A DNA stretch of 64,000 nucleotides from JAPUME01 sp027294185 (lineage in GTDB: Bacteria > Acidobacteriota > Terriglobia > UBA7540 > JAPUME01): assembly GCA_963555835.3 (NCBI GenBank), contig CAUVWZ020000002.1, forward strand, positions 868,001 to 932,000, read 5' to 3'. Positions 26,028 to 35,551 of this stretch are shown in pieces (the stretch's first letter is position 1; the number at the start of each line of letters is the position of its first letter). Position numbers and translations under genes: made by a program. A model generated the notes under the pieces. That model saw only the letters and a program-made list of their open reading frames with translations. It had not been told where the DNA came from and did not search any database.

Positions 26028-26867
26028 TCAGCTAAGCCCCGACACGCGGAGATACCAGTCGATGACCGCATTACCTCCGAAGCTCGAAAACAAGGCGGCC
26101 ACACCCAGGAAAGTGCCGAAGGGCCACTCGTAACCGTGAAACCGTTTCGTGGTGTATTCGAGCGGAACTCCGATCAGGGCGCCGAGCAGCGAGCCGAGAA
26201 AGATCGTAAGCAGGGTGAGCGACATACCGAGAAAGCTCCCGACCATGGTCATCAGCATCACGTCACCGAAGCCTAGGTAATCCTTCCGTTTTCCCTTGAG
26301 GTAGTAGAAGACCGTTCCCACAAGGTAAAAGCTTCCCCCGCCCAAAATCATCCCGGCCACCGAGGCCAGAAACGATTCCGCTTCCCAGGTCGGCGGGAAG
26401 AAGCCCATGCGATGCAGGAGCCAGGTCGAAGCCGCCCCCTCCACCGGCACCAGCCAACTGATGGAGGTGCCGAGGAAGATTCCAAATATCGTGACTGCGT
26501 GAGGGATGATCCGTTCCTGAAGATCGGTAAAGATCAGAATCAGCAGCAGCATCCCGAAAACCGAAAACTTGATGAACTCAGCCGTGAAACCGAATTGCCG
26601 GTAGGTGAATAAGATCAGGAGCCCCGTCAGCAATTCGACGAAAGGATAGAGGGGTGAGATCGACTTTTGACAGTTCCGGCATCGCCCGCGCAATACGAGG
26701 TAGCTGAGCAGGGGGATATTGTCCCAGGCGGCGACGGGCTTGCCGCAGTGCGGACAGCGCGAGCGAGGCTTGACGATCGACTCACCTTTCGGCAGGCGGT
26801 GAATGCACACATTCAGGAAGCTCCCGAAGGCCAATCCGAAGAGAAATACGATGAGCGAAATCATCAT
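26028..26867 (-). CDS. pilD: type IV prepilin peptidase / N-methyltransferase
   Basis: A 279-residue aspartic protease of the A24 family, which trims and methylates type IV pilins and related pseudopilins in the inner membrane. SFLNVCIHRLPKGESIV and the zinc-type CPHCGKP ... CRNCQKS domain are typical of bifunctional enzymes. The two catalytic aspartates are in FTDLQERIIP and GFGDVML. About eight membrane segments are visible. No pilin operon is adjacent, so it is a stand-alone processing gene, as is common. The ribosome site is weak. Confidence 0.9.
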   Translation of the reverse strand: MMISLIVFLFGLAFGSFLNVCIHRLPKGESIVKPRSRCPHCGKPVAAWDNIPLLSYLVLRGRCRNCQKSISPLYPFVELLTGLLILFTYRQFGFTAEFIKFSVFGMLLLILIFTDLQERIIPHAVTIFGIFLGTSISWLVPVEGAASTWLLHRMGFFPPTWEAESFLASVAGMILGGGSFYLVGTVFYYLKGKRKDYLGFGDVMLMTMVGSFLGMSLTLLTIFLGSLLGALIGVPLEYTTKRFHGYEWPFGTFLGVAALFSSFGGNAVIDWYLRVSGLS

Positions 26868-26946
26868 TCGGTCATTCCATCATTCCATCATTCCATGATC
26901 GGAGTTTGGATCATTGGATAATCGCCTAATCCCATAATGCCTCTAT

Positions 26947-28077
26947 TCATTCCTCCGGCCCGTCGACCAGCTCGTGGTAGAGCGATTCGGTTTTCCTGGC
27001 CATCGCCTCACAGCCGAACAGCGATTCAGCACGCCGTCGTCCCTCGCGGCCCATGAGGGCCAACCTTTCCCGGTCTCGCACGGCCACGCCGATGGCGGTG
27101 GCAAGTTTTTCGGGAGAGTTCGGCTCGACCAGCCATCCCGTCTGCTCGTGGACCACCGCTTCGGGAAGACCTCCCACGCGGCTCGCCACCACGGGCAGTC
27201 CGTGCGCCATGGCGTGCAGCACGGAGGAACCCAGACCCTCCGAAACCGACGGCATAATGAAAAGGTCCAGGGCGGGAAGAAATTCTCCCAGATCTTCCAC
27301 GCGACGCACCAAGCGAAGATTCGCTCCCCCGCCCCCGCTCTCGTCCAGCAACTCCGCCTCGGAACCGGGAGGGCCCTCCCCGGCAAGAAGAAATCGCACT
27401 TGCGGCAAACGCTGTTTCACCAGTCGAGCCGCACGAGCCGCCACCCACTGCCCCTTTTCCGCCGAGAAGTATCCCACGTGTCCCACGGCAAATTCGTTCT
27501 CCCCGATTCCCCAACCTTTGCGCAGGGCACGGCGTGATGCATCGTCAGGAACGCGACGGGGAATCTCCACTCCGTCAAAGATCACCCGCACCTTTTGGGG
27601 TGAAATGCCGGAACGAACCGCAACCTCGCCGACAGCCTGGGAAACCGCAATCACAGCGTCACTGCCCCGCTCGTATTTCAGCCGTGTCGTCCAGCGTTTT
27701 CTGGGCCGGAACAGCACCCGCCGGGTGGCTACGCGCCGCACCGCGATTCCGACCGAGACCATCAGCCCCAGCGATTGCCCGTGCCCGTCGTGGGCGTGAA
27801 TGATGTCGAATGCGCCCTCTCGCACCTGCTGACGCAGGAGGACGGCGCCGAACAGGTGTGCCGGATCATGGCAAGGCAGAAGGAAGGTCCTCAGCCCTTG
27901 TTTCCGGCAATGCAGCTCAAGAGGGCTTTCCTCAGGTGTGGCAATCGTCTGCCGGTGGCCGCGTGCCTCAAGCGCCGTTGCCAGATAGAGGAGTTGCCGC
28001 TGGCCTCCTCGCAGTTCGAGGCCCGTGTCGATATGGAGAATGTTCAGCGTCTTGCGCTCGGGCGATTGATCGTTCAA
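26947..28077 (-). CDS. family 4 glycosyltransferase
   Basis: A 376-residue GT-B glycosyltransferase. The opening LNILHIDTGLELRGGQRQL is the N-terminal donor-fold loop. The C-terminal half has VGHVGYFSAEKGQ, FLLAGEGPPGSEAEL, and the sugar-nucleotide motif MPSVSEGLGSSVLHAMA with VASRVGGLPEAVVHEQTGWL. It should add a sugar to an envelope glycan or lipid. The start is probably a TTG at 28077 that overlaps the stop of the upstream GT2 gene, with GGATGGAGAT in front. Longer upstream reading is antisense to nothing useful and is rejected. Confidence 0.8.
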   Translation of the reverse strand: MNDQSPERKTLNILHIDTGLELRGGQRQLLYLATALEARGHRQTIATPEESPLELHCRKQGLRTFLLPCHDPAHLFGAVLLRQQVREGAFDIIHAHDGHGQSLGLMVSVGIAVRRVATRRVLFRPRKRWTTRLKYERGSDAVIAVSQAVGEVAVRSGISPQKVRVIFDGVEIPRRVPDDASRRALRKGWGIGENEFAVGHVGYFSAEKGQWVAARAARLVKQRLPQVRFLLAGEGPPGSEAELLDESGGGGANLRLVRRVEDLGEFLPALDLFIMPSVSEGLGSSVLHAMAHGLPVVASRVGGLPEAVVHEQTGWLVEPNSPEKLATAIGVAVRDRERLALMGREGRRRAESLFGCEAMARKTESLYHELVDGPEE

Positions 28078-28829
28078 ATCTCCATCCCTTTGACCAGGCG
28101 TCCAAGCTTTGCATACTTTTCGTAAACGTAATAGGAGGCCATAAAGGCAATGAGCAATCCCTGGTATCCGTCGAGAATTCCCAACTTGAATACATAGGTG
28201 TCCAGGAAGGTCCAAGGCGGCAGGACCGTCCGTCCCGGAATGCTCCACCGTGCCCCTTGTGCGAACATTTCGCGAGCTGCCAGGGTTGTGTAGCGGTCCA
28301 CACGCTGCGCGTGGTCCCCAAAAGAGTCGCACGTATAGTGAAGCAATTCCCCGGGCAGAATATCCACTCGCCCGTCGGCTATCACACTCTCATGAACCTT
28401 GAAATCACCCCAGCGAGCACGACGCCGGTCGTAGAGGCGGAGCTTCCAGTCCGGGTACCAGCCGGAATGGCGAATCCAGCGACCCAGGTATTGGGCGCGC
28501 CTGGCAAATTGGTAACCGACGGCCTGCGGCTCCGATTTCTTCCACTCGTAGATGCTCCTCTGAAGTTCCGGGGTCAACTCTTCATCGGCGTCCAGACTCA
28601 GAATCCAATCATGCTGGGCCCGGGAGGCCGCAAAATTCTTCTGTGCCGCGTAGCCTTCCCAGGCGTGATCCAAGACTCGTGCGCCATGATCGAGCGCAAT
28701 CCGGCAGGTCCTATCGTTCGACCCGCTGTCGACCACCACGATCTCATCAGCCCATTGCAGAGAACGAAGCGTCCGTGCAAGCCGCCCCTCCTCGTTCAGG
28801 GTAATAATTGTGGCACTCAGCGCAGGCAT
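28074..28829 (-). CDS. family 2 glycosyltransferase, WaaE/KdtX type
   Basis: A 251-residue GT-A glycosyltransferase. ATIITLNEEGRLARTLRSL and EIVVVDSGSNDRT are the nucleotide-binding opening, SLDADEELT carries the DxD-type metal site, and PDWKLRLYDRRRARW with VHE is typical of the LPS-core WaaE group. A C-terminal hydrophobic segment near LLIAFMASYYVYEKYAK may touch the membrane. It probably modifies a lipopolysaccharide core. It is the first gene of a two-gene operon with the GT4 gene, which it overlaps. Confidence 0.82.
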   Translation of the reverse strand: MPALSATIITLNEEGRLARTLRSLQWADEIVVVDSGSNDRTCRIALDHGARVLDHAWEGYAAQKNFAASRAQHDWILSLDADEELTPELQRSIYEWKKSEPQAVGYQFARRAQYLGRWIRHSGWYPDWKLRLYDRRRARWGDFKVHESVIADGRVDILPGELLHYTCDSFGDHAQRVDRYTTLAAREMFAQGARWSIPGRTVLPPWTFLDTYVFKLGILDGYQGLLIAFMASYYVYEKYAKLGRLVKGMEI

Positions 28830-28978
28830 CAGCGTCCGAGAGATTCCTCCTCTCCGGTCGATTTCGACAAGGCTTTACTAACATACACAACTCGTCGAGG
28901 AAAACAACAATTTGGATACGAGGCCCGCCGGAATTCGCAAAGTTCCCCGAGGGAGACGAAATCGGAAGGGCACGGGTA

Positions 28979-29049
28979 TGCTAGAATAGCGGCGATCAGA
29001 GGATCAATCGGGCGATCGATTGGGCGATCCATCGAGCGGTGGATTGAAT
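28979..29049 (+). promoter_or_regulatory. extended -10 promoter and four 12-bp tandem repeats upstream of the acyl-CoA synthetase gene
   Basis: TGCTAGAAT (28979-28987) resembles an extended -10. It is followed at 29002, 29014, 29026 and 29038 by four degenerate 12-bp units based on GATCRATYGGGC. These lie in the predicted 5' leader and could be regulator sites or simple sequence. Confidence 0.4.
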
Positions 29050-29093
29050 CCCGAGCGATGGTCCGAATATCCATCATCCGACATCTATCAGCC

Positions 29094-30944
29094 ATGGCAT
29101 CTCTTCAAACCCTGAACGAGCTGTTTCTGGAATCGGTCGAACGCCGCCCCAGGTCTCGGGCGGTTCTCCACAAACGCGGAGCGGGCTATCTACCTGTTTC
29201 CTCCGCCGATTTGAAGAGGCTCGTCTCAACCCTGGCCCTCAGGCTGGGTGCGCAGGGCATCGGAGCGGGAGACCACTTCGCCATCCTCTCGGAGAATCGC
29301 CTGGAGTGGCTCGTCAGCGATTTTGCCGTGCTCGGTCTGGGAGCGGTGAACGTGCCTCTTTATCCCACCTTCCTGGAGGCGGACGTCGAATATATCCTGC
29401 GCCATTCTGAGGCCAAAGGCATCCTGGTTTCTACCGCAGAGCAACTCGCCAAAGTGGAAAATATCTGGCCGCGCCTGCCGCATTTGCAGTTCGTAGTCGT
29501 TGCCGATCGGGTCAAATCCTCCAACCCACTCGTCATGGACTGGCCGGAAATGACGGAAAGTCCGGCGGAGAATTCCGAGGATAACTGGTCGCGGTTCCGG
29601 CAACAGGCCCTTCTGGCGCAGTCGAGCGACATGGCCAGCATCATCTACACCTCCGGCACAACCGGGACGCCCAAGGGGGTCCCACTCACGCACCGTAACA
29701 TCGTCTCAAACGTTCTCGCCAGCACTGAGCGGTTTCCATCAGAGTCGGGCGACGTGGCCATGTCATTTCTGCCGTTGAGCCACATCTACGAACGGATGCT
29801 CGATTACTTCTATTTCCATGAAGGCATCACCATCGCCTACGCCGAAAGTCTTGAGGCTTTGTCGGCGAACCTGATGGAAGTGCGGCCCACACTTATGGCC
29901 GTCGTGCCCCGCGTCTTTGAGAAGGTTTATACGAAGATTCAGGCAAACCTGGAGAGCGCGCCGCCGTTGAAGAAAAAACTCTTCGCCTGGGCGACAGCCG
30001 TCGGGAGGCAATACTATCCGCATCGCCTCCGCCCTTCCGAAGCAACCGGGCTGAAATCCCCGTCCCTCAGTGTTCGGCTGCAGTGGTTTTTGGCCGACCG
30101 GCTGGTGGCCTCGAAAGTCCGGGAGCGATTGGGCGGACGCCTTCGTCTGATCTATTGCGGCGCAGCGCCACTGGCGCCCGAGCTGGCGGACTTCTTCTAC
30201 TCCATGGGGCTGCTGATCTGTGAGGGCTACGGGCTGACCGAAACCTCTCCCGTCATCGCCGTCAATCATCCGGGGCACATTAAGCTCGGAACTGTGGGGA
30301 CGATTCTTCCCGATGTGGAAGTAAAACTGGATGACGCCGGGGGTAAGAATGACTCAGAGGGTCTGGAAATCCTGGTCCGGGGGCCAAACGTTACCTCGGG
30401 ATATTACCGCCTGGACAAAGAGAATCAGGAAGCCTTTACCGACGGCTGGTTCCGAACCGGGGATCTGGGAAAGATCGACGCGGAGGGTTATCTGTCGATC
30501 ACGGGTCGAAAAAAGAACCTCTTCAAGACTTCCGGCGGCAAATACGTGGCTCCCGAAAAACTGGAAAACCTCTTCCAGGGGCATCCCTATATCTCGCAGA
30601 TCATGATCATTGGGGATCGAAGAAAGTTCGTCTCCGCACTGATCGTTCCCAATTTTCCGGGGCTGGAGGCGTGGGCACACTCACAGGGTCTCGAGTTTTC
30701 AACGCGGAAGGATTTAGTTTCGCACGCAAGTGTAGTCTCCTTTATCGAACGGCAGATCGAAGAGACCACACCGATACTCGCTCCCTTTGAAAAAATACGT
30801 CAATTCGCTCTGTTGCCGACCGAATTCAGTGTGGAGTCAGGCGAACTCTCCCCCACCCAAAAAATCAAACGCCAGGCCGTGGAAAAAAACTATCAGGCTT
30901 TGATCGAAGAGATTTACACTCGCTCCATCCCCGCCGCTTCCTAG
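29094..30944 (+). CDS. long-chain fatty-acid--CoA ligase, FadD15 type
   Basis: A 616-residue AMP-forming acyl-CoA synthetase. The phosphate loop IIYTSGTTGTPKGVPLTHRN is near residue 180, followed by the adenine motif CEGYGLTETSPV, GWFRTGDLGKID, and GKYVAPEKLEN. The C-terminal SPTQKIKR lysine completes the ligase site. It activates long-chain fatty acids for degradation or lipid synthesis. The ATG at 29094 starts the alignable region; an in-frame ATG at 29058 is an alternative, and neither has a strong ribosome site. The frame stays open far upstream only because it is antisense to glycosyltransferase genes. Confidence 0.85.
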   Translation: MASLQTLNELFLESVERRPRSRAVLHKRGAGYLPVSSADLKRLVSTLALRLGAQGIGAGDHFAILSENRLEWLVSDFAVLGLGAVNVPLYPTFLEADVEYILRHSEAKGILVSTAEQLAKVENIWPRLPHLQFVVVADRVKSSNPLVMDWPEMTESPAENSEDNWSRFRQQALLAQSSDMASIIYTSGTTGTPKGVPLTHRNIVSNVLASTERFPSESGDVAMSFLPLSHIYERMLDYFYFHEGITIAYAESLEALSANLMEVRPTLMAVVPRVFEKVYTKIQANLESAPPLKKKLFAWATAVGRQYYPHRLRPSEATGLKSPSLSVRLQWFLADRLVASKVRERLGGRLRLIYCGAAPLAPELADFFYSMGLLICEGYGLTETSPVIAVNHPGHIKLGTVGTILPDVEVKLDDAGGKNDSEGLEILVRGPNVTSGYYRLDKENQEAFTDGWFRTGDLGKIDAEGYLSITGRKKNLFKTSGGKYVAPEKLENLFQGHPYISQIMIIGDRRKFVSALIVPNFPGLEAWAHSQGLEFSTRKDLVSHASVVSFIERQIEETTPILAPFEKIRQFALLPTEFSVESGELSPTQKIKRQAVEKNYQALIEEIYTRSIPAAS

Positions 30945-31057
30945 CCTCCTCGTGGCGGGATAAACCCGCCTCTACTCCTGTCGCAGCACCACCTGCCCGG
31001 CGCAGCTTGAAGGGTTCCGTGAAATCGACCCTCCGGAGTGTAGGCGGTGAATAGAGG

Positions 31058-32521
31058 TTAAGGCAGAGCTTCCACTCTTTGAGCCAGAAAGTGAAGTTGC
31101 CCGGCATCGAGCAACAGCAACCCTCTGACCACTACTTCTTGTTGATCCGTCAAGTTAGCCGTGCCGGTGACGCCCTGAAATGTCGTGGCCATGCCGGTTT
31201 CGACCGTGATCGAAGGGTCAGGAAAAATGTTGAAGGCAGGAGTGAGCTCGAAGGTGGGGGCCGTGGGCGCGCCGTTGACGGTTCCCCGGATGATCTGCTC
31301 AGCCAGGGTAATGTCTTCAGCGGAAAATATGCCGCTGTTTACGACCGAGGGGTCCACCGCCACGTTTTGCCCCACCTCGAGGTCTTCCGGGCCATCGAAG
31401 AGCGTCGGGGAGCTCATGAAATCCTCTTCGTCGAAGCGGAAGGCGGTATCGGTAGGGGGACTTCCCGTTCTTATGATCGATACGGTGACATTATCACTCG
31501 CGAGCACGGGCGAGGAACACGGAATCACTTCCTGCAATAGCATAACGAAGCCCGTGACCTCATTGGTCGTGGCATCCCGGTCGAGGCTGATGATCGGGCC
31601 CTTGAGAAGCCGGTCAGGAATTTCGGTCAACTGATCCACCTCGATCGACTTGGCCAGGATTCGGTCGAATGTATTATCCGAACTATCTTGAAACGTTTCG
31701 ATGTCCCCGATCACTTGAACGAACTGGCCCACCCGAAAGTTCTCAAAGATATTGGCCAGGAAACCGAGATCGTCGTAGTCCAGGAAGACGGTATTTTCGT
31801 CCACAGCGATGGAGTACACCTCGCAACTGGTGAAAGATTCAAGAAAGAAGCTTCCTTCCGTGGCGGCGGGGTCATTCCGAAAGACGGCAGCCACGCGGCC
31901 CAACTCGTTCACTTCATCCACTTCGGTCAGGACGTCTCGAGTGGATAGGGTGACCACCGGATCGACTCCGGTGATGGATCCTGAGCCGTCGGTCACCAGC
32001 GAGGCGGGAATGTCAAAGTCAATCAGAAGGAGCTGAGGATTGCCGGGGCCAATGGAAAGGTTCACATCCTGAGTCACAGTGTCGTTGACCAGAGTGGGGG
32101 TTATCTCCTCTGACATCGTACAGTCGGGCGGGTTGCCCGGGCAGAGCTTGATGATGGGGGGAGTAAAGGTGAGAGTCACGCTGGTGAATTCGCCGGCCTG
32201 GATCAAACCGATTCGCCGCACCAGACGCGTGCTCTGCTGCAGGGTGATCAGGTCGATTTCGGTCGATCCGCTCAGGACTCCCCGCGAGCCCGGGTTCAGC
32301 TCGACGGCATCGATCTCGATCTTGAAATTCACCACGTTATCCAGAGGCGCGTCCTGGATCTGAATATACAAGGTCCCAAATTCCGTGCTGGGATCCACAG
32401 GGTCCGTTATGATGCTGCGGAAGTTGTCGCCACAACCGGTCATAGTCAGGAGGAGAGGAACAAGCAGATAGAAAGCCAGGTAGGATTGCCGGTCCTTGTT
32501 CCCGCGAGTCGAAAATATCAT
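31058..32521 (-). CDS. DUF4382-containing lipoprotein
   Basis: A 487-residue lipoprotein with a hydrophobic signal ending in the lipobox TMTGC. The first domain (about residues 45-190) begins FGTLYIQIQDAPLDNVVNFK, the DUF4382 signature. The remaining 300 residues form repeated beta-rich units, each with patterns like FRVGQFVQVIGDIE and LEVGQNVAVDP, resembling DUF5666-type repeats. Such proteins are exported and probably sit at the cell surface or in the periplasm; no enzyme activity is known. GGGAGG lies upstream of the ATG at 32521. Confidence 0.7.
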   Translation of the reverse strand: MIFSTRGNKDRQSYLAFYLLVPLLLTMTGCGDNFRSIITDPVDPSTEFGTLYIQIQDAPLDNVVNFKIEIDAVELNPGSRGVLSGSTEIDLITLQQSTRLVRRIGLIQAGEFTSVTLTFTPPIIKLCPGNPPDCTMSEEITPTLVNDTVTQDVNLSIGPGNPQLLLIDFDIPASLVTDGSGSITGVDPVVTLSTRDVLTEVDEVNELGRVAAVFRNDPAATEGSFFLESFTSCEVYSIAVDENTVFLDYDDLGFLANIFENFRVGQFVQVIGDIETFQDSSDNTFDRILAKSIEVDQLTEIPDRLLKGPIISLDRDATTNEVTGFVMLLQEVIPCSSPVLASDNVTVSIIRTGSPPTDTAFRFDEEDFMSSPTLFDGPEDLEVGQNVAVDPSVVNSGIFSAEDITLAEQIIRGTVNGAPTAPTFELTPAFNIFPDPSITVETGMATTFQGVTGTANLTDQQEVVVRGLLLLDAGQLHFLAQRVEALP

Positions 32522-32897
32522 TCTTCCATTTCCTCCCAGATTGAAATGATTGCAGGGTTGATCCAGGCGGGCAGAGAAGCCCCGACACGGCAAAACCCTT
32601 TCCCTTTAATTCAATACCCTGAAAACCCTTCGACTTATACTTTGATGGTCCAACGGTCCCAAGGGTTTCCCGACCGGAACAAAAGCTTCCGCGTGGCAGA
32701 ACCATCCCTTCTGCTTCACACCTCGGCAGCGTCAACTGTTACCAATCGTAATACTTTAACCAGATTTTAGAAAATACGAAAGTGGGAAGTTTACCAGCCG
32801 CTCAGGGTTGGGAATCAGCCATTCAACACAGGTGGACGGAGAAGGCAAATTTCGCACGGGGTCGGCGAGGGAGCCTCGCAGGAGCCCTTTTCAGAAT
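32522..32897. other. gap without recognised features
   Basis: About 375 bp between two minus-strand genes. I see no ribosome-led reading frame, palindrome or repeat. It probably holds the lipoprotein promoter and the end of the enolase-like gene. Confidence 0.4.
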
Positions 32898-34157
32898 CTA
32901 AGCCACACTCTTCGCGCCCTTGATCACATCGGAGATGTTCCTGATTCCGACACCGGGGCCCTCGGGCACCGAGAGCTTTCCGTTTCTGATGGTGAGCTTC
33001 GGATCGAACCAGTCGCGATAACGCTCGATATTACGCTTGTATTCCTGGTAGCGGCCGATGTCTTTCGTGCGCGAGCCGAAATGCAACATGTAGATAAAGC
33101 CGAAGCCGCCTGAGATATGGACCGTCGTGGGCAGACCGGCCAAATCCGCCATGTTCGCCACCCGCATCGATCGAATCATGCCGCCGTAGTAGTGGAGATC
33201 GGGCTGCACGATGTCGACGCCCCGGTTGGCGATCATCCAGCGGAAACGCCGCTCGCTGTACTCCTGCTCACCGCCCGATACCGGAATCCTCAGCGCGTCG
33301 GTCACCTTCTTCGTATCTTCCAGGTGGTCGAACGGGCAGGGCTCCTCGAAGTAGACGGCGTTGATCTCCTCGAGCAATCGGCCCACGCGGATCGCCGGGG
33401 TGGAGTCGTAGGTGCTGTTCGCATCGCCGTGCAGGTCGATGGCATCCCCCAGGGTCTTGCGGGAGAGGGTAATCAACGCTTCGGTCCGGCCCGGCGAGGC
33501 ATCCCGATTGCGGCTCATCCTGCCGCCCAGACGGAACTTCACCGCCTTCGCACCGGTCTCCTCAATGAGCGACTGAAGATACTCCACCTCTTCTGCCGGA
33601 GTCGAGTCGCGCCGCCCGCTGGCGACGTAGAAATCGATCTCTTTGCGAATCACTCCGCCCATCAGTTCGCCCATCGACTTGCCCGTCATGCGACCCAGCA
33701 TGTCCAGAATGGCGAACTCGACCCACGCCTGCGCCGACCAGAAGGCCAGACCCTGCAACTTGTAGTTCGAACGGTAACGGTAGAGTTCGAAGAGAAGTGC
33801 CGATTCGAGCTTGCGCACGTCCTTGCCGAGGAAGAACGGAACGATACGATTTTCAAGGATCGAGGCAAAATGGGGACGCCGGTTTGTCAGTTAAAGCCCC
33901 TCGGCGCCGTCTTTCGAACGAACATGGACGAACTGCTCACCGTCGTTCTCCAGCAGGCGGATTGAGTCGATGATGACAGGCCGGTCCAGTCCGGACAGAT
34001 CCACGATCGGGGTGGCCGCGGCACGGTCCAGGTCTTCGACCGACGGCCCGGCGGCGTTGGAACCGAGGTCGACGGAGGTCCCGCAGGCCGCACCCGACAA
34101 AGCCCCGGCTGCGCCCGCGGCCATTCCAAGAAATCGACGACGATTGAATTTCTTCAT
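32898..34157 (-). pseudogene. Tat-exported mandelate racemase/muconate lactonizing-type enolase, interrupted by an in-frame TAA
   Basis: The gene starts at 34157 with a twin-arginine signal (NRRRFLGMAAGAAGALSGAAC), then the enolase-superfamily N-terminal domain (PVIIDSIRLLENDGEQFVHV). A TAA at 33891-33893 stops reading, but the same frame continues without shift through LTNRRPHFASI to the barrel domain: VKFRLGG, metal ligands in DLHGDANS, VYFEEPCPF and SGGEQEYSE, and VHISGGFGF near the end. Joined, it is about 419 residues, normal for the family. A single base change would restore it. Either decay, a sequence error or readthrough. DUF1080 lies upstream on the same strand. Confidence 0.8.
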
Positions 34158-34245
34158 GGTACTCTCCGATTTAATTTGCCGTGAACGTGAGGCCGCTGCC
34201 TCGACGAGTGGTCAGCTTTGATGCCGCGGATGAACGACCCGAAAT

Positions 34246-35097
34246 TCACCGGCACTGGGAGCTATCGGACTTTACGTAGTAGCTCTTGTAGTTCGAAGCT
34301 TCGCGGTCCATACATCCTGCCAGATTGAGCAGCTCCACCTTGCGGAATTCAATCGGATGGCTTTCGCTCTGCAGGGAGATGTAACCATCGCGCAAAAGTT
34401 TGCCGTCCTGTTTTCCCTTCTCATCGAATCCTGAGACGGACTCGTCCCCGATTTGCGGCATCTCGTAGGAGAGGACTCCCTCTCCGTTGACCGTGTGCCG
34501 GATGGTAGAGTCACCCAGTACCATCGTTTCCACCCGCACCCACTGATCTCCGTGAAAGGTCTTGGATCGGGATTCGACGCAGTGGCGAGTAACGAGTTTC
34601 CCCTCCATGACGACGTGAGTTCCCGGGGTGCACAGGTTGGCCGTGGGCCGCTCACCTTCTCCGAGGCCGCCGAGCAATTGCACCTCGATCGAGATGGGGG
34701 AGTCCTGATCCTTTCCCATGGTCTCGGGTGGCGGCGAATGGACCATGATGCCGCTGTTCCTTCGCGCCCAATTCGGGCCGCCGGGGACCTGGTCACCGAC
34801 GAAACGGTACTCGACGGCTATGATGTAATGGGAGAACTTCTGTTTGTAAAAGATGTAACCGAAACGATTGTCAAAACTCTCGTAGGCGTCGTAGGCAACC
34901 TTAAGCAGGCCGTCCTCGACGCGGAAGGTGTTCCCGAAGTTGTCATCAAGATCGTAGCCTCTGATCTTGACGGCCCAATCTTCCAGGTCCCGGCCGTTGA
35001 AGAGTTGAATCCATTCCTTCCGATCCGCGTGGGTCTGGCCGTGGGCGCCAGGAGAGCCAATCAGAAAGACGCCGACGAAAAGTGTCAGAAGTCGCAT
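34246..35097 (-). CDS. DUF1080 (3-keto-disaccharide hydrolase-like) secreted protein
   Basis: A 283-residue exported protein. The signal peptide (RLLTLFVGVFLIGSPGAHG) leads into a jelly-roll DUF1080 domain with WIQLFNGRDLEDWAVKIRG at the start, RNSGIMVHSPPPE in the middle and GYISLQSESHPIEFRKVEL at the end. The family is linked to carbohydrate processing, including 3-keto-glucoside hydrolysis. It lies just upstream of the Tat-enolase gene on the same strand, a pairing that suggests extracytoplasmic sugar or sugar-acid breakdown. The ATG at 35097 is preferred to one at 35106; neither has a strong ribosome site. Confidence 0.75.
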   Translation of the reverse strand: MRLLTLFVGVFLIGSPGAHGQTHADRKEWIQLFNGRDLEDWAVKIRGYDLDDNFGNTFRVEDGLLKVAYDAYESFDNRFGYIFYKQKFSHYIIAVEYRFVGDQVPGGPNWARRNSGIMVHSPPPETMGKDQDSPISIEVQLLGGLGEGERPTANLCTPGTHVVMEGKLVTRHCVESRSKTFHGDQWVRVETMVLGDSTIRHTVNGEGVLSYEMPQIGDESVSGFDEKGKQDGKLLRDGYISLQSESHPIEFRKVELLNLAGCMDREASNYKSYYVKSDSSQCR

Positions 35098-35293
35098 TGG
35101 TATCATAATGCTGAGAAGTATATCGAGTCCGCCTGACCCGACACAAGCGATTGTGCCAAGTATGCCAAGCCGCACTTTCGGTTAGCTGTAGGCTCCCGAA
35201 CTAACGGCCGGAATGATACTTCACCCAGGGAAGGCAAAACGAGTCGTCGGTTGTAACTGAAGAAGGTGATGCTGCGCAAGTTGTTGAAAGGGA

Positions 35294-35340
35294 TGGTGAG
35301 CCGTCGGGGAGTCGAACCCCGAACCTACTGATTAAGAGTC
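35294..35340 (-). other. tRNA-Lys(CTT) 3' fragment, probable attachment site
   Basis: Read on the minus strand, 47 nt match the 3' part of a tRNA-Lys: anticodon loop CTCTTAA, 3' stem strand TCAGT, a T-arm with CGGGG-TTCGACT-CCCCG, and an acceptor end GACGGCTC with encoded ACCA. The 5' half is absent; the sequence to the right is unrelated, so it is not a working tRNA. This is what is left when an element integrates into a tRNA 3' end and the distal att copy remains. Phage genes start immediately to the right. Confidence 0.75.
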
Positions 35341-35470
35341 CTTCTTCCGGTGAAGCAAGCAAAGAAGATAAAGGACTTAACTCGGCAAATCGCGGAAAAG
35401 TACGGCAAAATCCGCAACCTATACGCAACCAAAAATCACCTCACAGTGAAGAGAAGGAAGAGGGTGAACC

Positions 35471-35548
35471 ATGAATCTCACTCCAGAGGACAAGCTCGTC
35501 TTCAGTCCAATTCATAGACGGCGGTACGTCTTCCCTTCTGACTGGTGA
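35471..35548 (+). CDS. 25-residue small open frame ahead of terS
   Basis: A short frame beginning MNLTPEDKLVFSPIHRRRY with a good ribosome site (GGAAGAGGG upstream), ending 3 bases before the next gene. It could be a leader peptide or a gene fragment. No family is visible. Confidence 0.3.
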   Translation: MNLTPEDKLVFSPIHRRRYVFPSDW

Positions 35549-35551
35549 GAA

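Noticed and set aside
27810..30944. A 1044-codon open frame on the plus strand
   Set aside because: Only the part from 29094 is an acyl-CoA synthetase; the upstream 428 codons are antisense to two real glycosyltransferase genes.
35294..35340. Functional tRNA-Lys
   Set aside because: The 5' half (acceptor, D-arm, anticodon 5' strand) is absent, so it cannot fold as a tRNA.
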